This document shows positions 1 to 9,028 of a stretch of DNA of 64,000 nt, piece by piece. A program made the position numbers and the translations under genes. Numbering within the stretch: the stretch's first letter is position 1; every line of letters begins with the position of its first letter. Below the pieces are notes generated by a model. That model was not told the origin of the DNA and ran no database searches. It saw only the letters and a list, made by a program, of their open reading frames with translations. Source of the DNA: Cytophagales bacterium (lineage in GTDB: Bacteria > Bacteroidota > Bacteroidia > Cytophagales > Cyclobacteriaceae); assembly GCA_022360055.1 (NCBI GenBank), contig JAKSDO010000187.1, positions 168,730 through 232,729 of the forward strand, written 5' to 3'.

Positions 1-839
1 CGATTGAAATCAGTAGTGATAACGGACGCTATAAACTTGCAGGAGAAAATTCAACCGATTTTCCCAAAATACCGGAGGTAACCGATGGGTATAGCTTGGA
101 TATCTCGACAGATGCGCTTTCAAGTGCAATATCAAACAGCATTTTTGCTACGAGTAATGACGAGCTCAGACCGGCAATGACGGGTGTTTACGTAAATCTT
201 TCCTCCACAAATACCACCTTTGTAGCCACAGACGGACACCGCCTAATCCGGTATCGAAGAGTAGATGTGGCCGCTGAAGGAGAGCATGCCATTATTATTC
301 CAAGAAAAGCCCTGAACCTGCTAAAAACTACTCTGCCGGCAGAGAATTCAAACGTTTCAGTTGAATTTAACATGGCAAATGCGTTTTTTCATTTCAATAA
401 CATTAAAATGATCTGCCGCCTCATAGACGAGCGGTTTCCTGATTATGAAAATGTAATCCCCGCCGATAATGAAAATCACATGAGCATCGGGAGATTGGAA
501 CTTCTGAATTCACTAAAACGAATTTCCATCTACGCCAACAAGACAACCAACCAGGTGAGGCTGAAAATAACCGGAAGCGAGCTTCAAATCTCTGCCGAAG
601 ATCTTGATTTTTCGAATGAAGCAAATGAGCGACTATCCTGCGAACACGACGGAGAAGATATAGAAATTGGATTCAATGCCAGATTCCTTATGGAAATGCT
701 CAGCCACCTTGAAAGCAAAGAAATTACCCTTCAGCTCTCAGAGCCGAACAGGGCCGGATTAATCGTGCCAAAAGAGAAAAACGATCATGAAGATATTCTT
801 ATGCTGGTGATGCCGGTAATGTTGAGCAACTACGTGTAG
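1..839 (+). CDS. dnaN: DNA polymerase III beta sliding clamp, 3' part
   Basis: The beta clamp is the ring that tethers the replicative polymerase to DNA. The reading frame is open from base 3, so the gene runs in from beyond the left edge; about 279 codons, roughly three quarters of a normal clamp of about 370 residues, are visible. Clamp-family signatures seen are the DFP motif about 20 residues into the visible part, FVATDGHRLIRY near nucleotide 220, and the conserved C-terminal end LVMPVMLSNYV. That last stretch contributes to the partner-binding pocket in known clamps. A T-tailed hairpin follows at 876-905, so the gene is probably the last in its transcript. The internal TTG at 96 is not a real start. 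Confidence 0.96.
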   Translation, partial: IEISSDNGRYKLAGENSTDFPKIPEVTDGYSLDISTDALSSAISNSIFATSNDELRPAMTGVYVNLSSTNTTFVATDGHRLIRYRRVDVAAEGEHAIIIPRKALNLLKTTLPAENSNVSVEFNMANAFFHFNNIKMICRLIDERFPDYENVIPADNENHMSIGRLELLNSLKRISIYANKTTNQVRLKITGSELQISAEDLDFSNEANERLSCEHDGEDIEIGFNARFLMEMLSHLESKEITLQLSEPNRAGLIVPKEKNDHEDILMLVMPVMLSNYV

Positions 840-875
840 CAAAGTTACGATTTGAATTCAAAGAAAGATAAAATT

Positions 876-905
876 GGTTCCTGTCTATGAAGGGAACCTT
901 TTTTT
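876..905 (+). terminator. Rho-independent terminator after dnaN
   Basis: Perfect 6-bp stem GGTTCC (876-881) and GGAACC (893-898) with an 11-nt loop, followed directly by seven T residues. It lies 37 bp after the dnaN stop and 18 bp before the next ATG, so it separates dnaN from the CDF transporter gene. Confidence 0.85.
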
Positions 906-922
906 AAATCTTTCATTTTGAA

Positions 923-1798
923 ATGACACCTCAGAAAATAAACAACTCAAAAAAAACCATCGCCTATCTACAAGGTTGGCTTTCCATCGCTGTTAACGGA
1001 CTGCTGTTTGCCTTAAAATATTGGGCCGGATTCGTAACGGGCTCTCTTGCTTTGATGGCCGATGCCTGGCACACGCTGTCGGATTCACTCAGTTCAATAA
1101 TCGTTTTAATTGGCACTAAAATATCGAGCAAACCTCCGGACAAAAAGCATCCTTTCGGCCATGGCAGAGCCGAATTGATCGCCGCGATAATTATCGGCGT
1201 GATCCTGGGATTAATAGGCTTCGAATTCGCCAGAGACAGTATTGCCAGACTTGTAAATCACGAGAGTGTCGCATTTGGCCCTTTTGCAGTTTGGGTAACG
1301 GTAATATCCGTATTTATTAAAGAATCTTTGGCTCAATTCTCCTTCTGGGCCAGTAAAAAAACAGGTAATCCTTCCTTAAAGGCCGATGGATGGCATCATC
1401 GAAGCGATGCCATATCTTCCCTTATTATTCTGGCCGGGATTTTTGCCGGTGAATATTTTTGGTGGATTGATGGCGTGCTTGGTTTAATTGTCTCGCTGTT
1501 GATTTTCTACGCGGCCTATGAAACAATAAAAGAAGGTACGGATCCGTTGTTGGGTGAAACCCCGGAAGATGAGCTTTTAAAAAACCTAAAGCAAATTGCA
1601 AAAAAATCCAGTGGACTAAATACACATGTGCATCACGTTCACATGCACCGATATGGCGATCATATCGAATTAACCATGCATATCAAACTGCCCAGGCATA
1701 CCACGTTGGAAAACGCACATCAAATAGCAGATGACATTGAAACGGAAATTGCCAGAAAATTAAATATCGAAGCGACCATACACATGGAACCTTTATGA
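923..1798 (+). CDS. Cation diffusion facilitator transporter, zinc type
   Basis: Inner-membrane CDF antiporter that exports divalent metal from the cytoplasm. The 291 residues match the usual length, with six hydrophobic segments in the first ~215 residues and a cytoplasmic C-terminal domain. The metal site is visible as HxxxD in TM2 (H50, D54; in ADAWHTLSDS) and HxxxD in TM5 (H158, D162; in ADGWHHRSD). In this family an HD/HD site is typical of zinc carriers, whereas iron/manganese types carry other residues. A His-rich stretch HVHHVHMHRYGDH at the start of the C-terminal domain fits metal binding. Monocistronic: it follows the dnaN terminator and converges on the lipoprotein gene, with only 2 bp between the stops. 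Zinc specificity is inferred from the motif only. Confidence 0.9.
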   Translation: MTPQKINNSKKTIAYLQGWLSIAVNGLLFALKYWAGFVTGSLALMADAWHTLSDSLSSIIVLIGTKISSKPPDKKHPFGHGRAELIAAIIIGVILGLIGFEFARDSIARLVNHESVAFGPFAVWVTVISVFIKESLAQFSFWASKKTGNPSLKADGWHHRSDAISSLIILAGIFAGEYFWWIDGVLGLIVSLLIFYAAYETIKEGTDPLLGETPEDELLKNLKQIAKKSSGLNTHVHHVHMHRYGDHIELTMHIKLPRHTTLENAHQIADDIETEIARKLNIEATIHMEPL

Positions 1799-1800
1799 GA

Positions 1801-2274
1801 TCACATTAAATCTCCACTTTTGGCATCCATCGTAATTGGTTTTTCTCGTCCGGCTAAAAAAAACAGATAGACCCACTGCTCGTCATTCGACTTATCCCGA
1901 ATCAATCTCCATGAATCCAACACTTCGGAAGAATAGGATTCAAAGGCAAGGAAACGGGCTGTTGAGAGGACGATTATGCTGAGGGGAGGCTTTATCTCAT
2001 AATCAAACGGTCCTTTTTCGCCTTCAATCCCGTAGAGTATCCCATAGTTTTTCTGCCAATAAAAGGAAATAACAGCTCCGGATTCATTTTCCAGCCTTAC
2101 TTTCCAGACATCAATACCATCAATTCGCTCTATCGATTTTTCCAGGATATCTCCTTCGAACATCTCAAGAGAGCTATCTATAATATTTTGAGGGGTTTCA
2201 TCATTTCCCAAACCGAATTGTTCCTCACAGGAAAACAAAAAAACAATAAGTAATAAGTAGAAAATTACCCTCAT
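1801..2274 (-). CDS. Hypothetical lipoprotein
   Basis: The 157-residue protein starts with a short hydrophobic segment ending in LFSC, a good lipobox with the lipidated cysteine at residue 16, so it is predicted to be anchored in a membrane and face the periplasm. The mature part is acidic and beta-rich and has no motif I recognise; phrases such as VWKVRLENESGAVISFYW suggest a small beta-sheet domain of the PepSY or NTF2-like size class, but this is a guess. It is the last gene of the minus-strand set zwf-pgl-CPBP, 60 bp after the CPBP gene, so it is probably cotranscribed. Function unknown. Confidence 0.7.
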   Translation of the reverse strand: MRVIFYLLLIVFLFSCEEQFGLGNDETPQNIIDSSLEMFEGDILEKSIERIDGIDVWKVRLENESGAVISFYWQKNYGILYGIEGEKGPFDYEIKPPLSIIVLSTARFLAFESYSSEVLDSWRLIRDKSNDEQWVYLFFLAGREKPITMDAKSGDLM

Positions 2275-2334
2275 GAAGTCTCTTTAATTAGAATACAAAT
2301 TGTCCGGTAAATTAGTTGCGAAAAGCATCGATAA

Positions 2335-2922
2335 TTATGTATTTTTTTTGTCATTTATATTTTCATCGGAAACTTGAGCCAGCGAAAGTTCACGTAGCAA
2401 AATGATGTCTATGAGGGTGTGAGCGACAATCGCCGTGAGTATACCAAAATGTTCCGTCATTAATCCGAGTACTCCGATCACCAAAACCATATATATTCCG
2501 TACATGGTCAGAGACATATTAAAGGGATTTAAATAGCCGTGGAGCAATACAAACAAGATAGCGGTCATCCAGACACCCAACATAGGTTGAATGGCACCCC
2601 TGAAAAAGAGCTCTTCACCGACACCGGCACAAACCGAAATAAATATGATCTGGGTTGTATCCAGGTTTAAGGGTCGTATTAATCCTGAGAAAAATGTCTT
2701 TGTCTTTTGCAACATGGGTAATTCAACAATTTGCCAGCCTGCCTTGGCGGTGATCACTCCGAAAATAATTCCTATGGTAACCTGAAGCCAATATTTCTCA
2801 GCGCCTGAAAAAAACTCAGTCAAATCAACTTTCCTGACGTACGGAATTATCAGGATGCCAAGTCCGCCAAAAACTATTAAAGTTGCCAGGGCGAGCATTA
2901 ATATCGTTTTTTTACTGATCAT
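2335..2922 (-). CDS. CPBP-family intramembrane metalloprotease
   Basis: A CAAX-protease/bacteriocin-processing (CPBP, Abi) family membrane protein of 195 residues with about five or six hydrophobic helices. The family motifs are present: EELFFRG with the glutamate pair at 103-104 and R108, HGYLNPFN beginning at H128, and AHTLIDI with H168. These form the metal site and catalytic base in known members. Substrates of bacterial CPBP proteases are mostly unknown; roles include processing of membrane-anchor proteins and peptide tolerance. The start overlaps the end of pgl by 11 bp, implying translational coupling, although no functional link between 6-phosphogluconolactonase and this protease is evident. 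Confidence 0.88.
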   Translation of the reverse strand: MISKKTILMLALATLIVFGGLGILIIPYVRKVDLTEFFSGAEKYWLQVTIGIIFGVITAKAGWQIVELPMLQKTKTFFSGLIRPLNLDTTQIIFISVCAGVGEELFFRGAIQPMLGVWMTAILFVLLHGYLNPFNMSLTMYGIYMVLVIGVLGLMTEHFGILTAIVAHTLIDIILLRELSLAQVSDENINDKKNT

Positions 2923-3643
2923 TTCTTAAGCGACTCGCAGCATCTGCATCCAAAAACCAAAATAGCTCTCCTTTATACGGTTTTACGAGACTTGCCGGGT
3001 AATTTGATGCATTTGATTCATTATTGATGATCTCTTTTACTTTTTGCGCCTTGTTTCTCCCGTTAATCAAAAATGCTACCGAATGAGCGTTGTTTATTAC
3101 GCGGCCGGTAAAGCTTACTCTTTTCTGCCCGGAAACCGGATGTGTGGCTACCACACAATTCTCATCGAAATTCCAAAGATCAATTTCATAAGGAAAAATA
3201 GAAGCCGTATGGCCATCATCGCCCATTCCTAAAATGATCAGATCAAATGTGGGAACTTCGCCATGTGGCAGATGATCCCTTAATTCCCGGGCATATGCTG
3301 TTGCGGCTTTACCGGGATCCAATTCTCCTTTAATCCGATGAACATTTTTTTTTGGAATATCAATTTGATCCAACAAGCAGCTCTTTGTCATTCCATAATT
3401 GGAATCTACATGGTCCGGTGGGACGCATCGCTCATCGCCCCAGAAAAGATGTATTCGTTTCCAGTTTATTATAGTCTCCTTGAGATTCGACAGGTATTCC
3501 AACCATATTTTTGGAGTACTGCCCCCGGAGAGGGCGACGTTGAAACCTCCGTTTTTTTTGTTGAGAAGCTTGCAAAAATACGCCGTAAAACCTTTGACAA
3601 GTTTATCTTCGGTATCAAAAATACGGGTTACAGGTTTAGCCAT
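2912..3643 (-). CDS. pgl: 6-phosphogluconolactonase
   Basis: Hydrolyses 6-phosphoglucono-1,5-lactone to 6-phosphogluconate, the second step of the oxidative pentose phosphate pathway, in the cytoplasm. The 243-residue length is typical of the DevB/SOL-type enzyme. Family motifs are SGGSTP (39-44), FWGDER (67-72) and GMGDDGHTASIFP (139-151), which line the phosphate site and carry the catalytic His. It lies 9 bp downstream of zwf, the enzyme that makes its substrate, so the two form an operon. Its end overlaps the CPBP protease gene. No 6-phosphogluconate dehydrogenase (gnd) or Entner-Doudoroff genes are in the window, so the fate of the product cannot be read here. Confidence 0.96.
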   Translation of the reverse strand: MAKPVTRIFDTEDKLVKGFTAYFCKLLNKKNGGFNVALSGGSTPKIWLEYLSNLKETIINWKRIHLFWGDERCVPPDHVDSNYGMTKSCLLDQIDIPKKNVHRIKGELDPGKAATAYARELRDHLPHGEVPTFDLIILGMGDDGHTASIFPYEIDLWNFDENCVVATHPVSGQKRVSFTGRVINNAHSVAFLINGRNKAQKVKEIINNESNASNYPASLVKPYKGELFWFLDADAASRLRNDQ

Positions 3644-3652
3644 TTCATCAAA

Positions 3653-5188
3653 TTATAGCTCACAATAAACACCATCCTCAGCAAGGTTTCTGCACGGATA
3701 CCTCCACGTGATTTCAGGCTCGGCAATCAATTGATCTGCCACATCCGGGCCCCAGGTACCTGCAGGATACCCGTAAAGCGCAGCATGTTGGTCTTCTTCC
3801 CAGTAATCCAGGATCGGTTGTACAAATGCCCAGGCAGTCTCGACGGCATCGCCCCTTGCATAAAGCGTAGCATCACCCAGCATAGCGTCAAGCAACAGCC
3901 GTTCATAAGCGCTGGGAACATAGGTTTGCTGCAGATCGGAATAGTGAAAATCCATATTCACATTCTTGACCTCAAATCCGGCGCCGGGCACCTTCATTCC
4001 AAACTTTAATAGTATACCTTCATCGGGCTGAATTCGAATCACCAGTATATTGCCATTATTGAAGAAATCTTTGTTGTCTGCAAAAAGCGCATGTGGCGTT
4101 GGCTTGAAATGAATAACGACCTCGCTGACTCTGGTCGGAAGGGCTTTTCCTGTCCGGATATAAAACGGCACTCCTCCCCATCTCCAGTTGTCAATAAAGT
4201 ATTTCAACGCAACATACGTCTCTGTTCTGCTGCTTGGATCTACACCCTTTTCTTCCCTGTAACCGATCATTTGCTTTCCGCGAATCCTGGCCGCCGTATA
4301 TTGACCGCGAATCACGTGATTCCGAACATTGTGGTCACTCAGCGGTCTCAACGACTGGAAAACTTTCATGGTCTCATTTCGGATCGAAGTAGCCTCAATG
4401 GTAGTAGGTGGCTCCATAGCCACCAAAGCCGCCACCTGCAGCAAGTGATTCTGTACCATATCTCTAAGGGCGCCCGACCCGTCGTAATATCCCCCTCGGC
4501 CTTCCACACCGATACTTTCAGATGTGGTAATCTCCACATGATGAATATAATTTCGATTCCACAACGGTTCAAAAATTCCATTGGAAAAACGCGTTACCAG
4601 CAGGTTTTGTACGGTTTCCTTTCCGAGATAGTGATCGATACGATATAACTGATCCTCTTTAAAAAATTTAAGCAAATCTCTGTTCAAGGATCGCCCGGAA
4701 TCCAAATCATAACCAAATGGTTTTTCGATAATAATCCGCTTCCAACTCTTCGATCTTCCCTGGCGATTGAGCTTGTGCGCCGCGAGATTTTCGGGAATGA
4801 TTTTATAGAGATTGGGCGGGGTGGACAGATAATACAGATAGTTGCCATTTGTTCCCAAATCCTCATCGATCAATTCAAGCCGTTCCTTTAATACAGCGTA
4901 TTCTTCCGGCTCAAAAGTATTGAGCGACTGATAGAAAATGGACTTGAGGAAATTATTGACCTTGCTCCGGTGTTCTTTCCCAAAATTGGCGAAATTTTGT
5001 ATCCCCTTGTTCATTTTGTCACGGAATGCTTCGTCGGTGAGTTTTGTACGACTTACGCCCAAAATTGCCGAACGCTCGGGTAAAAGCTTTTGTACATAAA
5101 GGTCGAACAGAGCCGGAACAAGCTTTCTGTATGTGAGATCACCCGACGCTCCAAATATGACAAGTATATGATTTTCGGTTTTGGTCAT
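3653..5188 (-). CDS. zwf: Glucose-6-phosphate 1-dehydrogenase
   Basis: Oxidises glucose 6-phosphate to 6-phosphoglucono-lactone with reduction of NAD(P)+; first step of the oxidative pentose phosphate pathway. The 511 residues match the family. Visible motifs are the nucleotide-binding GASGDLTYRK (13-22), EKPFG (155-159) and the active-site RIDHYLGK (183-190) with the catalytic His186. It heads the minus-strand operon zwf-pgl-CPBP-lipoprotein. The 137-bp space upstream is shared with the divergent DUF1080 gene and holds two small inverted repeats (GTGAT/ATCAC and TTGAC/GTCAA) that could be regulator sites, though nothing ties them to a known protein. Confidence 0.97.
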   Translation of the reverse strand: MTKTENHILVIFGASGDLTYRKLVPALFDLYVQKLLPERSAILGVSRTKLTDEAFRDKMNKGIQNFANFGKEHRSKVNNFLKSIFYQSLNTFEPEEYAVLKERLELIDEDLGTNGNYLYYLSTPPNLYKIIPENLAAHKLNRQGRSKSWKRIIIEKPFGYDLDSGRSLNRDLLKFFKEDQLYRIDHYLGKETVQNLLVTRFSNGIFEPLWNRNYIHHVEITTSESIGVEGRGGYYDGSGALRDMVQNHLLQVAALVAMEPPTTIEATSIRNETMKVFQSLRPLSDHNVRNHVIRGQYTAARIRGKQMIGYREEKGVDPSSRTETYVALKYFIDNWRWGGVPFYIRTGKALPTRVSEVVIHFKPTPHALFADNKDFFNNGNILVIRIQPDEGILLKFGMKVPGAGFEVKNVNMDFHYSDLQQTYVPSAYERLLLDAMLGDATLYARGDAVETAWAFVQPILDYWEEDQHAALYGYPAGTWGPDVADQLIAEPEITWRYPCRNLAEDGVYCEL

Positions 5189-5272
5189 TGTGCGGATTTT
5201 TACTTATAAAGTGATCAAAAATCACGATTGTTTGACAAAAGGTCAATTTTTTATGAAAAACAAAAAATAAAT

Positions 5273-5302
5273 TTGTCATTACTTAATTCCCAATTAACTT
5301 TA
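5273..5302 (+). promoter_or_regulatory. Predicted Bacteroidota promoter for the DUF1080 gene
   Basis: A TTG at 5273-5275 is followed after 19 bp by TAACTTTA (5295-5302), a 7-of-8 match to the TAnnTTTG -7 element of Bacteroidota primary sigma factors, at the usual spacing. Transcription would start near 5306, about 20 bp before the ATG. Confidence 0.5.
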
Positions 5303-5325
5303 GCGGCAATTAAATTATTTGTCTA

Positions 5326-5934
5326 ATGAGGAATGTATCAATAAAAGCAACAGTACTTTTTACAATTTTTTTATTTCTGGTAACAGCAGCTTACCCACAG
5401 AAAAAATCCGTGTTCAATGGCAAAAACCTCGATGGTTGGAAGATCTACGGAACGGAAAAATGGTACGTGGAAGATGGAGAACTGATCTGTGAAAGTGGGC
5501 CTGACAAAGGATATGGCTACCTGGCCACAGAAAAATTTTACAAGGATTTTGAACTGGATCTGGAATTCTTCCTGCTGGCTAACGGAAATAGCGGTGTATT
5601 TTTCCGATCGACAATCGAAGGAACAAAGATTACGGGTTGGCAAGCCGAAGTAGAACCCGCAGGCGCTGAAAGCGGGGGAATTTATGAATCTTACGGACGC
5701 GGCTGGTTGATCAAGCCTGAAGAGTCCAAAAGGCACGCCCAGAAAGAAGGGGAGTGGAATAAAATGAAAATCCGCGTGGGCGGTGACCAGGTTACTACCT
5801 GGATCAATGGTACGGAAATGATTTCTTTGTCGGATGAGAAAATAGGAAAGGCAAACGGTTCTATCGCACTCCAAATCCACGATGGCGGAGGCATTAAGGT
5901 GAAATGGAGAAAATTAAGGGTGAAGGAATTGTAG
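5326..5934 (+). CDS. Secreted DUF1080 (3-keto-disaccharide hydrolase-type) protein
   Basis: A 202-residue protein with a clear Sec signal peptide (hydrophobic residues about 9-22, processed near residue 24) followed by one DUF1080 domain, a concanavalin-like beta-sandwich. Diagnostic phrases are FNGKNLDGWKIYG near the start, NSGVFFRS, GWQAEVEPAG and the C-terminal GGIKVKWRKLRVKEL. This family is named for 3-keto-disaccharide hydrolase activity, cleaving glycosides already oxidised at C3 by Gfo/Idh/MocA-type oxidoreductases. Here it is predicted to be periplasmic, and an exported Gfo/Idh/MocA protein is encoded about 2 kb away (7670-8962), which fits such a pathway. It converges on the decayed GH3 gene. 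Exact substrate unknown. Confidence 0.88.
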   Translation: MRNVSIKATVLFTIFLFLVTAAYPQKKSVFNGKNLDGWKIYGTEKWYVEDGELICESGPDKGYGYLATEKFYKDFELDLEFFLLANGNSGVFFRSTIEGTKITGWQAEVEPAGAESGGIYESYGRGWLIKPEESKRHAQKEGEWNKMKIRVGGDQVTTWINGTEMISLSDEKIGKANGSIALQIHDGGGIKVKWRKLRVKEL

Positions 5935-5959
5935 ATCCCCTGTATCCGAGATGCCGTTG

Positions 5960-6450
5960 AAAAGACGTTTTTGTCATTGCAGCGGACAAGTAGGCATCCT
6001 CTCCAAATGTTCCGTTGGTTCTTCCCCACCTTGGTTCGGTGCGAGATCAGCCATCGGATGGAGGGCTATCCGGATACCAACTGAAGTATATTCCTGCCTC
6101 GCAATATCACCAAATTCGCGTACGAGAGCAGTATCCCTTGTAGCGGCAAGTCCCAGTGGACTTGGCCATTGCGAAAATGCAGGGGTATACAACGCTGCCC
6201 CGGATTGTCCTCCGTGCCATGTCGAGGATCCGAGGCAATGCTTACGGGAATACCCAGACGTGTACGTTCGGCCATCTTTTGAATATTATTATTGTATGTA
6301 GCCAGAACATCTGCATCGAATGAATTTATAATATTGAAGCTGTTCATCAGCTTCTTCACAATCAATTCGGAGTTGGGGGGCAGCATAAATGAAAACATCA
6401 TAGCCATCGTATTGTCGGAAATCATGGGAGTTTCCATGGAATCCCCGCAA
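5960..6450 (-). pseudogene. Decayed fragment of a GH3 beta-glucosidase
   Basis: Glycoside hydrolase family 3 sequence is readable in three frames in order along the minus strand. Frame one (6450 to about 6198) contains KMAERTRLGIPVSIASDPRHG, the GH3 hallmark. Frame two (about 6195 to 6040) contains AFSQWPSPLGLAATRD and IARQEYTSVGIRIALHP. Frame three (6037 to 5966) contains EPRWGRTNGTFGEDAYLSAA. These are consecutive blocks of the N-terminal GH3 barrel, so at least two frameshifts have occurred. The end of the barrel with its catalytic Asp, and the whole C-terminal half, are missing; the remnant is about 160 codons of an enzyme normally above 700 residues. Its 5' end is fused in frame to the AraC-type HTH at about 6450, implying a deletion that joined two neighbouring genes. 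It encodes no working enzyme. Confidence 0.85.
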
Positions 6451-7501
6451 GGCGTCACACCTGTATACTGCTTAAAGATTGAATTAAAGGAAGATTTGGA
6501 ATTAAATCCGCTTGACATCGCGATCTGCAGAATTGAAAAATTCGTATAAGATTCACTGATCAGCCTCTGTTTTACCTCATTAATTCTATAATCGTTGATC
6601 AGCGTAAAAAAATTCTTGTTTAGTTCTTCTCTCAGAATTTCGGTAATATATTGCCGAGGTATTTTCACGCCTTCAGCAAGTTCATTTATTGTTAATTCAG
6701 GATTTAGGTATGGTTTTTCTCTTTCGAGGAAACTTTTGAGATGGGCTAAATAGTCCTCCCTTTTTTTACGCACATCCATTTTTCCCCGCCCTTTTTATCG
6801 GCAATATGCAATTTTTGGAAAAGGGTCGGCTGATTGAATCCATAATAACTCAAACTGAAACAAAAATAAGTCAATCCCACAGCAGGTATCAGATGAAAGA
6901 AATACGACACCCAATTACCCGCCAACATATTTACGATCAATAGTAGATAAGTGATAATAAAAACGATGATGATATGCCGAAGCCAGTTTAACGCAATAAT
7001 AGAAGATTCGTAGGAATAACGATCTCTGACCGAACTTTTATGTTTATCGATCATCGCAAATGCAAAAAAGCTATACCCCGACAAAGAGAAAAACAAGGTT
7101 ACAACTCTCAACATATTTAAAATTAACCATCCGTGGTCGGTCCCGATTTTACCTGATTCAAGCGGTCGGTTTGTAAAAAAAATCAAATGGATAACTGAGA
7201 ATAAAATATAGGGGATAAAATGCCCCAAATCCCGCGTACGAAATTCCGAAGCCTTATCGGTCAATTCCGACACGTACAAAAACAGAAAGGGTCCGAAAGT
7301 CAGCGAGTAAAATCCAAAATTGGAAGTGAATTTGTGAAAGAGTGACGACGATATTTCCAAAAACATATGAGTCAGCTCAAAAGCAATAAAAATCATCCAG
7401 ATGGCCAGAATACTATCAGCCCTGCCTCTGTTTCTTTTGGTGAAAAGTAAAAAAGCGGAGAATATACTTTGTGCAATTCCAATATGAAATACCCACTCCA
7501 T
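6450..7501 (-). pseudogene. 7TM-AraC family transcriptional regulator, frameshifted and truncated
   Basis: Two minus-strand frames together make one membrane-anchored AraC-type regulator. The first (ATG 7501; frame open upstream to 7621; stop at 6746) holds about seven hydrophobic segments beginning MEWVFHIGIAQSIFSAFLL. The second (6779 onward) begins with the linker and HTH region: KPYLNPELTINELAEGVKIP, then NFFTLINDYRINEVK and GFNSKSSFNSIFKQYTGVTP, the full AraC HTH pair. The frames join by a -1 step around 6750-6780, where a run of seven A (minus strand) occurs in the phase A-AAA-AAA-G. After TGVTP the normal short tail is replaced by the GH3 fragment. Most likely a dead gene; a -1 slip at the A7 run could still give a fused protein. 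Lying beside sugar genes, it probably once controlled them. Confidence 0.8.
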
Positions 7502-7669
7502 ATGCAGTAAAAACATTAAAAATTTGTCGTACAGCCTTGTAAAGGGCATGCGCGGATAAGGATGTAAGGGGCTATTTACTATTGCGCAGTCGTGGCGCAC
7601 TGGGATCAACCGCAAAAGCATTCCGGACGAAAACCTTCTTCGAGCACACAGCCGGTACTTTTCGATTTT

Positions 7670-8962
7670 TTAAAGACCCGGATACTCCCACGGTGCCCGG
7701 TACACCCGTTGCAAAAGCTTTTCAGCTTCCGGATCATTTACCGTCGATTGCTTTGTCCCATCCCATTTAAAGCTTCTTCCAAGTTTGTACGACATCATTG
7801 CAAGCAAGCTCATGTTTGTTGCATAATGGGAGTTTTCTATGTCTGCCGCGGGCTTACTACCGGTTTCAATGGCTCTGATAAAATCATCCCATAACTCCGG
7901 AATATTTTGACCATCAGGCTGATGAAGCGTATGGTTCATATGTTCTTCTCTCGCATTCTTGTTGCTCGGATAAAATGTCCACCCATCCTGCCATCCCATA
8001 TGAAACGTACCCTTCGTCCCATAAAAATATACGCCTATGTTATGCTTTTCGGATCCTCCACCACCAATCCTGCGATGCTCCCATTCGGCAGTAAAATTCT
8101 CAAATTCAAAGGTTGCCGTTTGCCAGTCGGGAATATCCGCTACCCGGTCTTCATGAAATCTTCCTCCGGTAGAATATATGGTTTTTGGATGTTTCTCCTC
8201 CGACCACCAGAGCATCTGATCAAACCAGTGAACACCCCAATCGGCTATGGTACCGTTGGCAAATTCAAGATAGTTTCTGAATCCCTTGGGATGCATATCG
8301 GGATTAAAATCCATTAATTTGGATGGTCCGCAATACATGTCCCAATCCAAACCTTTGGGTGGGTCTGCATTTGGCTTAGGCTTGCGGTCGAAAAAATTAT
8401 AGTGAATAATCGCCCTTACCATTTTTATCTCTCCCGCTTTTCCGGATGTAAGAAAATTGATACCTGCTTTGTTATGCGGTGCGGCATGGCGATGAAGGCC
8501 AACCTGAATTACGCGCTCATATTTTTTTTGAGCGGCAACCATTGCTTTTCCTTCGTTGATAGTATGTGCAACCGGTTTTTCGACATACACATGGCACCCG
8601 GCCTTCAAAGCATCGATTGTCGGCAATGCATGCCAATGGTCTGGAGTTGCTACAATTACAATTTCCGGCTTTTCTTGCTGAATCAGCTCGCGGTAATCAT
8701 TATATAGGTTTGGTTTATCACTTGTTAGCTCATTCATCTTTTCCAAAGCCAGATCAAGCTGATTTTGATCCGCATCGCAAAGTCCGACGGTTTTCACAGT
8801 ACCAGATGCAATCGCCGTAGTAAGAATATTCATCCCCCACCAACCTGCTCCGATAAGCGCAACCGAATATTTTTTGTGCTTTTTAGCTAAAACGATATTT
8901 GGAAACGCGCCGGCGGCTAATCCGCTCGCGGCCGTTTTAATTATGAAATCTCTTCGTTGCAT
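7670..8962 (-). CDS. Tat-exported Gfo/Idh/MocA-family oxidoreductase
   Basis: NAD(P)-dependent sugar oxidoreductase predicted to be exported folded through the Tat system. With the ATG at 8962 the protein has 430 residues and starts MQRRDFIIKTAASGLAAGA, a twin-arginine signal; an in-frame TTG at 8980 is less likely because the signal would begin late and a GAAGTAAAG stretch precedes the ATG. The Rossmann motif is GAGWWG (38-43) and the catalytic EKP lysine is at 128-129, followed by the long C-terminal alpha/beta domain of the GFO_IDH_MocA_C2 type. Exported members often oxidise glycosides at C3. It is 66 bp after the enolase-superfamily gene and probably in its operon. The substrate cannot be read from sequence. 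Confidence 0.92.
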   Translation of the reverse strand: MQRRDFIIKTAASGLAAGAFPNIVLAKKHKKYSVALIGAGWWGMNILTTAIASGTVKTVGLCDADQNQLDLALEKMNELTSDKPNLYNDYRELIQQEKPEIVIVATPDHWHALPTIDALKAGCHVYVEKPVAHTINEGKAMVAAQKKYERVIQVGLHRHAAPHNKAGINFLTSGKAGEIKMVRAIIHYNFFDRKPKPNADPPKGLDWDMYCGPSKLMDFNPDMHPKGFRNYLEFANGTIADWGVHWFDQMLWWSEEKHPKTIYSTGGRFHEDRVADIPDWQTATFEFENFTAEWEHRRIGGGGSEKHNIGVYFYGTKGTFHMGWQDGWTFYPSNKNAREEHMNHTLHQPDGQNIPELWDDFIRAIETGSKPAADIENSHYATNMSLLAMMSYKLGRSFKWDGTKQSTVNDPEAEKLLQRVYRAPWEYPGL

Positions 8963-9028
8963 CTTTACTTCAAGTTTCAATGATCAGAGTTGTAAACAGG
9001 AATTTAATACAGTCTGCGACCTGCTTAA

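Noticed and set aside
4091..4648. 185-codon open frame on the plus strand
   Set aside because: Lies wholly inside zwf on the other strand; its amino-acid pattern is not protein-like, while zwf is certain.
5371..5880. 169-codon open frame on the minus strand
   Set aside because: Antisense shadow of the secreted DUF1080 gene, whose domain motifs are clear.
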